Assembly: GCA_947481755.1 (NCBI GenBank)
Contig: CANKHS010000106.1
Coordinates: 1-5,034 of the forward strand
Source: Actinomycetota bacterium
GTDB taxonomy: Bacteria; Actinomycetota; Thermoleophilia; Gaiellales; F1-60-MAGs149
Reading direction: 5' to 3'
Length of the DNA stretch: 5,034 nt
In this document: positions 1-4,624 of the stretch, one piece after another
Layout of the letters: each line of letters opens with the position of its first letter
Numbering within the stretch: the stretch's first letter is position 1
Notes under the pieces: model-generated
The model's input: only the letters and a program-made list of their open reading frames with translations
What the model was told of the DNA's origin: nothing
Database searches by the model: none
Made by a program: the position numbers and the translations under genes

Positions 1-564
1 GAAGAACTCGGCACGGGTACGCGGGTCGTGCCGCAGCATGCCGCGCACCGACGACGTCGTCGTGCGGCTGCCCGGGGCTCGGACGCCACGCACCGTCATG
101 CAGAGATGCTCCGCCTCGAGCACGACACCAACACCACGCGGTTCGAGATGTTGCTCAAGCCAGTTGGCAACCTGTGCCGTCATCCGCTCTTGCACCTGCA
201 GGTCACGCGAGTACATGTCGACAACTCGCGCGAGCTTCGACAGCCCAACGATGCGCGGTCCAGGGATGTACCCCACGTGCGCGACGCCCGTAAAGGGAAG
301 AAGGTGATGTTCACAGAGCGCATGAAACGGGATGTCACGAACGACGACCAATTCGTCGTACTCACCATCGTTCGGAAACGTCGTCGACTCGAACGGCTTG
401 ACCGTGAGTAGCTCTTCGTACATCCGCGAGACGCGGCGTGGCGTGTCATGCAGGGATTCGTCAGTCAGGTCGTAACCCAGCGCGCGCAGCATGTCACCCG
501 CAGCAGCCTCGACCTTCGCGAGGTCAATCGGCCCGCGGGCGCGAATGGGATTCGGTGTGCTCAC
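1..564 (-). CDS. folE: GTP cyclohydrolase I (FolE), C-terminus cut by window edge
   Basis: Cytoplasmic zinc enzyme that converts GTP to 7,8-dihydroneopterin triphosphate and formate, the first step of folate/pterin synthesis. The 188 visible residues read as FolE throughout: the HALCEHHLLPF block (residues 81-91), the VAHVGYIPG and IVGLSKLARVVDMYSRDLQVQERMT regions (94-129), and EAEHLCMTVRGV (150-161). The zinc ligands C84, H87 and C155 are all present and their spacing equals that of C110/H113/C181 in E. coli FolE (constant offset 26). The reading frame ends at the window edge within the final TRAEFF motif, so only a few residues are probably missing. The start is GTG; an in-frame TAG lies four codons upstream (574-576), so no earlier start is possible. 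There is no Shine-Dalgarno, but TAGACT ends 6 nt before the GTG, suggesting leaderless expression. The gene is divergent from the propeller gene. Identity is very secure from motif knowledge. Confidence 0.97.
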   Translation of the reverse strand, partial: MSTPNPIRARGPIDLAKVEAAAGDMLRALGYDLTDESLHDTPRRVSRMYEELLTVKPFESTTFPNDGEYDELVVVRDIPFHALCEHHLLPFTGVAHVGYIPGPRIVGLSKLARVVDMYSRDLQVQERMTAQVANWLEQHLEPRGVGVVLEAEHLCMTVRGVRAPGSRTTTSSVRGMLRHDPRTRAEFF

Positions 565-565
565 G

Positions 566-582
566 GGCGGAGTCTATCCGCC
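566..582. repeat. Inverted repeat GGCGG/CCGCC bracketing the folE -10
   Basis: Perfect 5-bp arms GGCGG (566-570) and CCGCC (578-582) around a 7-bp centre that contains the predicted folE -10. It ends 1 bp before the GTG start. As DNA it could be an operator over the -10; as RNA in a longer transcript it would form a hairpin against the start codon. It shares bases with the next inverted repeat (576-590), so as RNA the two could not form together. Confidence 0.5.
571..576 (-). promoter_or_regulatory. Predicted -10 element of folE (TAGACT), leaderless geometry
   Basis: On the minus strand TAGACT fits TANNNT and is separated by exactly 6 nt from the folE GTG, which would put the transcription start on the start codon. 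No convincing -35 hexamer is seen; TTGCTC at 597-602 is 20 bp away, too far for a normal spacer. The hexamer lies inside the loop of the inverted repeat at 566-582. Inferred, not measured. Confidence 0.5.
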
Positions 583-590
583 GTACGGAT
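576..590. repeat. Inverted repeat ATCCG-ccgta-CGGAT upstream of folE
   Basis: Perfect 5-bp arms with a 5-bp centre, between the predicted -10 of folE and its -35 zone. It overlaps the inverted repeat at 566-582. Possible operator half-sites; the function is unknown. Confidence 0.45.
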
Positions 591-606
591 TTAGGCGAGC
601 AACAGT

Positions 607-640
607 CGCTTGTTGAGTGGCTACCCGCCACAACACAGCG
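607..640. repeat. Long interrupted inverted repeat (13 pairs) in the folE/propeller intergenic region
   Basis: Read on the minus strand, CGCT (640-637) pairs with AGCG (610-607), TGTTG (635-631) with CAACA (615-611), and TGGC (630-627) with GCCA (621-618). There is a 1-nt bulge at 636, a 2-nt bulge at 616-617 and a 5-nt loop at 622-626. This gives 13 Watson-Crick pairs in 34 nt. Two short alternatives exist: CAACA 600-604 with TGTTG 611-615, and GAGCG 640-644 with CGCTC 652-656. No T-tract follows on either strand, so it is not a standard intrinsic terminator. It could be a regulator binding site or a structured RNA if transcription starts further upstream. Confidence 0.55.
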
Positions 641-730
641 AGCGTGGTTTGCGCTCAATAACCTCTCTCTTTCAGTTTGACGCCTCGCATTTTCCTCGTT
701 GTCGGCATCAAAATCACCTACCCCCTGTTG

Positions 731-736
731 TATTGT
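731..736 (+). promoter_or_regulatory. Predicted -10 element of the propeller gene (TATTGT)
   Basis: TATTGT fits TANNNT and lies exactly 6 nt before the GTG at 743, the same geometry as at three other genes in the window. No clear -35 is visible at 17-18 bp. This supports GTG 743 as the start and leaderless translation. Confidence 0.45.
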
Positions 737-742
737 TGGCGT

Positions 743-2080
743 GTGAGGCAACGTACCGGCTATCCGCATTGGCGGAGAATTTTTATCGCTGGGGCTGTCG
801 TTATCGGACTCCTCACTGTCGGTGGCTGGTTCGCGTATCAACATCTCCAGCCCAGCGAGATCGTCGGCAACACCACCGAGGAATTCATCGCAGCGTCGAC
901 AACAACCGCTGCCACTACGACCGCCGCGCCTGTTGCCATGCCGTGGCCGATGTACGGATTTGATCCCGGGCGCAGCCATTGGAACCCCTATCTCCATCAC
1001 CGGCCTCCGTATACGCAAGAGTGGGTCTTTCATGCGCTGAGCCTCGTCGAATTTCCTCCGGTCGTTGCCGATGGCCGCCTGTTCGTTGCAAATCTCCACG
1101 GGCACTTCTTTGCGATCGAGGCTGCGACGGGCAAGCGTCTTTGGCACAAGCCGACTGGCCATTGTTCTGCGGCGTCGCCTGCTGTGGTCGATGGCATCGT
1201 CTACGCCGCGTTTCAGCAGAACTACCCCTGCCCGAAGGAAGAGCTCAACGGCAAGGGGTTTGTTGTCGCATGGGATGCCGCAACGGGTCAACAGCTTTGG
1301 TCGGTCGAAACGCCATCGATTGAAACCTCTCCCCTCGTTGTTGATGGGTCGGTCTACGTTGCCGATTGGGCTGGTGTAGTTTTCGCATTCGATGCGAAAA
1401 CTGGTGCTCTCCAGTGGAAAACGACAACGGACTCCCAAATCACGTCATCGCCCACCTACGCTAATGCCATTCAGACGGGGAGCACCCCGGCAGTCGTCAT
1501 CGGAACAAATGCCGGCAGTTTGTACGCGTTCGATGCGAAGACTGGGGCGATTCGATGGCGCTCGCAGAGTATCGACCGTCTTGGCTCTGGCCGTGAGTAT
1601 TTCTATGCAACTCCGACGGTTGCATACGGTCGCGTTTACATCGGCAATACGGATGGCTGGATGTACGCGTATGGTGCGAAAACCGGCAAGCTGATGTGGG
1701 CGAAGGCAGCCGGAACGTACGTTTACACTGCCGCCGTCGCGGCCGACAATGTCATCTACATCGGCACCTACGACGGCTTCATCATCGCCTTTGATGCCGG
1801 CACAGGTAAAGAGCTCTGGCGAGCCTCTGCCCCAGGTGTGGTGCACGGCGCACCGACACTGATGGATGGACTCTTGTACTTCTCAACCTGCGGGGGTTGT
1901 GGCCAGCGTGGTATTCGATACGGAAAACCGGGCAAATCTGGCACGTACGCGCTAGATATCGCGACGCACAAGATTGTTTGGTCATTCCCCGACGGCCAGT
2001 ATTCGCCGATTGTTGCTGATAACGAGCGCGTCTACCTCGCTGGCAAGGGCCTGATCTACGGCCTTCGCTCCGCGCCGTAA
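743..2080 (+). CDS. Membrane-anchored PQQ-like eight-bladed beta-propeller protein
   Basis: 445 residues from GTG 743. A short basic cytoplasmic N-terminus precedes one transmembrane segment (about residues 13-32, IFIAGAVVIGLLTVGGW). A Thr/Ala-rich linker (about 52-63) leads into an extracytoplasmic propeller from about residue 65, opening with PWPMYGFDPGRSHWNPY. Eight blades can be read, each with a SPxVVDGxVYV strand and most ending in an AFDAxTGKxxW motif typical of PQQ-like/BamB repeats; the early EWVF tryptophan would close the ring with the last blade (VYLAGKGLIYGL). No PQQ-dehydrogenase catalytic residues or cytochrome CxxCH motif are recognisable, so it is more likely a binding or scaffold protein than an enzyme. 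Blade 7 carries an insertion with CGGC (C383, C386), and C141 and C163 flank blade 2. A TTG at 677 would add 22 residues, but GTG 743 has a -10 at leaderless spacing. The partner and substrate are unknown. Confidence 0.85.
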   Translation: MRQRTGYPHWRRIFIAGAVVIGLLTVGGWFAYQHLQPSEIVGNTTEEFIAASTTTAATTTAAPVAMPWPMYGFDPGRSHWNPYLHHRPPYTQEWVFHALSLVEFPPVVADGRLFVANLHGHFFAIEAATGKRLWHKPTGHCSAASPAVVDGIVYAAFQQNYPCPKEELNGKGFVVAWDAATGQQLWSVETPSIETSPLVVDGSVYVADWAGVVFAFDAKTGALQWKTTTDSQITSSPTYANAIQTGSTPAVVIGTNAGSLYAFDAKTGAIRWRSQSIDRLGSGREYFYATPTVAYGRVYIGNTDGWMYAYGAKTGKLMWAKAAGTYVYTAAVAADNVIYIGTYDGFIIAFDAGTGKELWRASAPGVVHGAPTLMDGLLYFSTCGGCGQRGIRYGKPGKSGTYALDIATHKIVWSFPDGQYSPIVADNERVYLAGKGLIYGLRSAP

Positions 2081-3744
2081 CCCGTCGAGAGCTGGCGGTG
2101 TACTACCAGCTTGGGCGAGCCTGTCGGAGCGCCCACGAAATGCTGCCAGACGTTGTGGAATATCTGTCGCACCGTAAAGTTGCGCGTTAGCGAACCGACG
2201 AACCCCATCGTCCCCGACGCAAAGACCTGACCCCCACCAGCGTTTGTGTAGAGCACCATTTGTGCTGGCTGTGGCGGGTCGAATTTGTTGGTCCACTTGA
2301 TCGTCCCAATCACCGTCAGGTTTGCCGGCACAGGCCCGACCAAACCATCAATCTCTCCTCCGGTCCACGTGATCGGTGACCCCGGTTTCGTCGCTGTGCC
2401 TGCAAATACCCATGGCGTGCGCTTGAAGGCCGCGGCCGTCGCGATCAGTGGGCCCGGTGCACCACCTAGCCAACAACACCCGGTGTAGCGAACGCCGGTG
2501 ATCAGCGAGGCGTTCTGAGTTGGCGTGTCGTAGGGACGGGCAATTAACCGCACGTACTTGCCCTCAATCTTGGTCAGCGCATAAAAGCCATTTGCGGATC
2601 CGTAGATGAAGTTGCCACCGTGGAGCTCGTACGACCGGGCTCGTTTAAAGATCGCCGTCGTGTAGTACTCCGTATGCCCCGGAAACATGACTGCGGCATA
2701 GCGACCGATCGTGCTCTGTGGGAGTCGACCAAATTCGACGTCAGTGATGACGTCGATCGGAAACGATCTCTGCCCCCCGTACTTGGCGTAGGCGGTCATG
2801 AACGACTTGGTATGGGCATAGTCTTGCTCGCGTCCCGCTGTTCCTGGGGCGATGAGGCCGGGTACCTCATATGGCCCAACGAGGGTCGTCAGCTTCGACG
2901 TGGGTGTCTGGTAGTGCGAGTCCGATTGGCCATCGCGGTCTGCGTCCAGCTGGTTGTAGACGCGCCAGGTGAGGTACGGCATGACCACGAGTGTGGTCCG
3001 TGCTGCTGGCTTCGCCAGCGAGCCCTCATGGACGAGGAGTGGCAGCGCACGCCAGCCGCCAGCACTCCCGGTCGAGACGATCAGGCGGTAGAGGCCAGGC
3101 GTCAGCGTGCTCGGCAGGGTGTAGACGCGCGAGCCCGGCGTGAGGCGGACGACACCACGCGCCTCCCTCGGCGACACCGCGTTATCGGGCGCAAGACCAA
3201 CGGTTACGGTCTTGGTGTCGGCCACGATGTTGAGTGGCACGTTCTGCCCCGGCGCGAAACTGCCAGTCGATCGAATCCAAGCCGACACGATCCGTAGGTG
3301 GGCAACAACCGATGCCGCGCTGCACTCGCCGCCCACGTCACACACCTTCAATCGGTAGGCGCCATCGGAATAGGCGTGGCGTCCGGCCATCCCCGTCCAC
3401 GTCACGCGTGCGACGCCAGACTTCGGCACCACGACTGTCGCCCCACGATCAAGCACTTTCGAGTTCCCCGAAAGACCAAAGACCGTGACGACCAGCTGGA
3501 CTCGGCTGCCGGCTCGTGCGCGAACACGAACCCACGCCACATCATTCGCCCGATCACGGTCCGGCGAGAACGTGATCGCCCACTTCCCGCGCGTGTGACC
3601 ATCACCCGGATCCACGGACGGTCCGGCACCGACGACACTCATCGCACTGGCCGTGGCAACGACGACGAGAAGGCTCGCAAACACCGCCATCGTGATCGCT
3701 CCACGCAGGCAGACACTTGCGCCTCGTATCTCAGCAAAGCCCAT
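2056..3744 (-). CDS. Secreted protein with N,N-dimethylformamidase beta-like C-terminal domain
   Basis: 562 residues from ATG 3744. A signal peptide is likely: basic residues R7 and R14, a hydrophobic core at about 18-34, and a possible cleavage site after ATASA; there is no lipobox cysteine. Residues about 45-145 are beta-rich and end in a FlgD-Ig-like pattern (VTWTGMAGRHAYSDGAYRLKV) with a likely C135/C141 disulfide. From about 250 onward it resembles the DMFase beta-subunit family: PYLTWRVYNQ (Y263), the TKSFMTAYAKYG...IDVITDVEF block, FPGHTEYYT (H357, E359), GGNFIYGSANGFY, and the GGGQVFASGTMGF...IFHNVWQHF ending. In true DMFase two Tyr and one Glu hold a mononuclear iron (recalled); the HxE pair is kept here, but formamidase activity cannot be claimed. 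TTG 3783 and ATG 3690 (with GGAG upstream) are alternative starts; ATG 3744 has a -10 at 6 nt. The 3' end overlaps the convergent propeller gene by 25 bp. Confidence 0.8.
   Translation of the reverse strand: MGFAEIRGASVCLRGAITMAVFASLLVVVATASAMSVVGAGPSVDPGDGHTRGKWAITFSPDRDRANDVAWVRVRARAGSRVQLVVTVFGLSGNSKVLDRGATVVVPKSGVARVTWTGMAGRHAYSDGAYRLKVCDVGGECSAASVVAHLRIVSAWIRSTGSFAPGQNVPLNIVADTKTVTVGLAPDNAVSPREARGVVRLTPGSRVYTLPSTLTPGLYRLIVSTGSAGGWRALPLLVHEGSLAKPAARTTLVVMPYLTWRVYNQLDADRDGQSDSHYQTPTSKLTTLVGPYEVPGLIAPGTAGREQDYAHTKSFMTAYAKYGGQRSFPIDVITDVEFGRLPQSTIGRYAAVMFPGHTEYYTTAIFKRARSYELHGGNFIYGSANGFYALTKIEGKYVRLIARPYDTPTQNASLITGVRYTGCCWLGGAPGPLIATAAAFKRTPWVFAGTATKPGSPITWTGGEIDGLVGPVPANLTVIGTIKWTNKFDPPQPAQMVLYTNAGGGQVFASGTMGFVGSLTRNFTVRQIFHNVWQHFVGAPTGSPKLVVHRQLSTGYGAERRP
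3551..3578. repeat. Inverted pair of the CGTGATCG octamer inside the DMFA-like gene
   Basis: CGATCACG (3551-3558) and CGTGATCG (3571-3578) form perfect 8-bp arms around a 12-bp centre. They lie within coding sequence, about 170-190 bp after the start of the DMFA-like gene. It could be a binding site or a hairpin in the mRNA, or simply part of the general excess of this octamer in the window (other copies at 2368, 3691, 3764, 3785, 4140 and 4196). Confidence 0.4.
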
Positions 3745-3750
3745 ACGAAG

Positions 3751-3756
3751 ACTGTA
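3751..3756 (-). promoter_or_regulatory. Predicted -10 element of the DMFA-like gene (TACAGT)
   Basis: On the minus strand TACAGT fits TANNNT and lies exactly 6 nt before ATG 3744. The -35 zone (about 3774-3779) has no good match to TTGACA and is flanked by two CGTGATCG copies, which might bind an activator or repressor. Confidence 0.45.
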
Positions 3757-3763
3757 TCTGTCA

Positions 3764-3792
3764 CGTGATCGCCTCCTACGCAATCGTGATCG
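3764..3792. repeat. Two direct CGTGATCG octamers 21 bp apart flanking a predicted -35
   Basis: Perfect copies at 3764-3771 and 3785-3792 in the same orientation, 21 bp apart (two helical turns). They lie at about -20 to -27 and -41 to -48 relative to a leaderless start at 3744. The geometry fits tandem operator sites on one DNA face. Six further copies occur elsewhere in the window, including within genes, so a specific regulatory role is unproven. Confidence 0.4.
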
Positions 3793-3842
3793 GCAACACC
3801 ACGCCCATCCGCACGAGACGAGCCTCGAAACAGGCGAACGCG

Positions 3843-4229
3843 TTAGACCGAGCGAACATCGACAAGGTGCCGCAGAGTCACCACGTCCTTGAGATTACGC
3901 GTGTACAGCGGTAGGTCATGTGCCATTGCAGTCGCGGCAATGAGTAGATCGAAGGACCTAGCCCACGGATTGCGGCCATCAACGTAAAGCGCTGTCGCCG
4001 CTATCACATAGGCCTCGGCGACTTTGGAGTCGACGGGCAGCTCCTCAAACGTGGATCGCACACGCTGTAGCCTCAACGTACGCTGCGCTCGAAAGACTGG
4101 ATCGACAGCCTTAACGATGCCAAAGCCGAGCTCGGCCACCGTGATCGTCGAGATCGCGAATTCTGCAGCTTCTGGCCATTCGACGCCCGTAGGGTCGATC
4201 ACGACTGAGGTGTCGACGAGCACTCTCAC
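3843..4229 (-). CDS. vapC: VapC-type PIN-domain toxin ribonuclease
   Basis: 128 residues, the normal length for a VapC toxin: a Mg-dependent endoribonuclease that cuts RNA (usually tRNA, rRNA or mRNA) when free of its antitoxin. The PIN acidic residues are visible in order: D6 in MRVLVDTSVVID, E33 in TVAELGFG, D94 in RSFDLLIAATA, and N112/D115 in LYTRNLKDV. The GTG start (4227-4229) overlaps the antitoxin TGA as GTGA, so the two are translationally coupled and transcribed as one operon from upstream of the antitoxin. All catalytic positions are intact, so the toxin should be active. The RNA target cannot be predicted. The symbol denotes the family only. Confidence 0.93.
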   Translation of the reverse strand: MRVLVDTSVVIDPTGVEWPEAAEFAISTITVAELGFGIVKAVDPVFRAQRTLRLQRVRSTFEELPVDSKVAEAYVIAATALYVDGRNPWARSFDLLIAATAMAHDLPLYTRNLKDVVTLRHLVDVRSV

Positions 4230-4489
4230 GGGCGGGGTTCATACGGATCGTGGAGCTCGTGGTCGATCCCTTCAGAGACATCTTCGAAAAAGGTCGTGTC
4301 ACGCGGACCGCCGATGTCGAATAGGCGCATGAACTCCGCGGCCGGCACAAACCGGCGACGTCCAACAATGCCCGAGAGCCGGGCCACGGGACGCCCATCG
4401 ACGGTGATCTCGAAGTCTTCGCCGGCCTCAGCACGACGAAGAACGTCGGAGACGTTATTGCGCAGTTCGCGTTGGGGGATCGTGGCCAT
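4226..4489 (-). CDS. Phd/YefM-family antitoxin
   Basis: 87 residues. The N-terminal half (MATIPQRELRNNVSDVLRRAEAGE, then FEITVDGRPVARLSGI to residue 41) is the Phd/YefM fold that dimerises and binds operator DNA. The acidic C-terminal tail (about 62-85, FFEDVSEGIDHELHD) fits the segment that wraps and neutralises the toxin. It is the first gene of the operon and is directly coupled to the PIN toxin by a 4-bp overlap. Phd-type antitoxins paired with PIN toxins are common in actinobacteria. Autoregulation is expected and is supported by the 18-bp palindrome 8 bp upstream of the ATG. A TACGGT -10 lies 6 nt before the ATG, suggesting leaderless translation; a weak GGTGG could serve as a ribosome-binding site instead. 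Confidence 0.93.
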   Translation of the reverse strand: MATIPQRELRNNVSDVLRRAEAGEDFEITVDGRPVARLSGIVGRRRFVPAAEFMRLFDIGGPRDTTFFEDVSEGIDHELHDPYEPRP

Positions 4490-4495
4490 GCGACC

Positions 4496-4501
4496 ACCGT
4501 A
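4496..4501 (-). promoter_or_regulatory. Predicted -10 of the toxin-antitoxin operon (TACGGT)
   Basis: On the minus strand TACGGT fits TANNNT and is exactly 6 nt before the antitoxin ATG (4489). Four of its six bases lie within the palindromic operator, so a bound antitoxin would cover the -10. The -35 region is weak. Confidence 0.5.
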
Positions 4502-4515
4502 GCAGATCTGCTACG
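4498..4515. promoter_or_regulatory. Perfect 18-bp palindrome, likely antitoxin operator
   Basis: CGTAGCAGATCTGCTACG is its own reverse complement, centred on AGATCT; the symmetry stops at 4497/4516. It lies 8 bp upstream of the antitoxin ATG and overlaps the predicted -10. Phd-family antitoxins bind such palindromes at their own promoter, with the toxin as co-repressor. It is also about 110 bp upstream of the divergent R2lox gene. Confidence 0.75.
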
Positions 4516-4612
4516 CAGTGATACGTACCGAAATCGCGCGCTTTTCACGCAGAATCCGCTGCTTCCTGCCACAATCGCCGTAGCGCTCGCGCCGTCCCTA
4601 CGCGCGTTCGAC

Positions 4613-4618
4613 GAGAGG
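4613..4618 (+). promoter_or_regulatory. Ribosome-binding site of the R2lox gene (GAGAGG)
   Basis: GAGAGG with a 6-nt spacer before ATG 4625 fixes this start. It is the only first-in-unit gene in the window with a clear Shine-Dalgarno and without TANNNT at the leaderless position, so it should have a real 5' untranslated leader. A poor -10 candidate is CACAAT at 4570-4575. Confidence 0.7.
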
Positions 4619-4624
4619 ATTCCC

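Noticed and set aside
561..570. TCACGGGCGG shared between the folE start (561-570) and the vapC start (4226-4235)
   Set aside because: A 10-bp match at two GTG starts with different roles (first gene versus overlapped second gene); no further copies and no flanking similarity.
677..742. TTG 677 as the start of the propeller gene
   Set aside because: It lacks a ribosome-binding site and would add a second hydrophobic stretch ahead of the basic N-terminus; GTG 743 has a -10 at the spacing shared by other genes. Not fully excluded.
524..1438. Long minus-strand frame of 304 codons antisense to the propeller gene
   Set aside because: The translation is rich in Arg and Ser with no recognisable fold, and it crosses the folE start and intergenic region. 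The plus strand here encodes clear propeller repeats and folE is clear on the minus strand in another frame, so this is a shadow frame.
2620..3297. Plus-strand frame of 225 codons opposite the DMFA-like gene
   Set aside because: Arg-rich, low-complexity translation without motifs; the opposite strand has well-conserved family motifs over the same span.
3784..3842. Gap between the DMFA-like gene and vapC searched for a terminator or small gene
   Set aside because: Apart from the CGTGATCG copy at 3785-3792 there is no stable hairpin with a T-tract and no credible frame.
4549..4562. GCAG/CTGC hairpin upstream of R2lox
   Set aside because: Only 4-bp arms with a 6-nt loop and no T-tract; easily expected by chance in GC-rich DNA.
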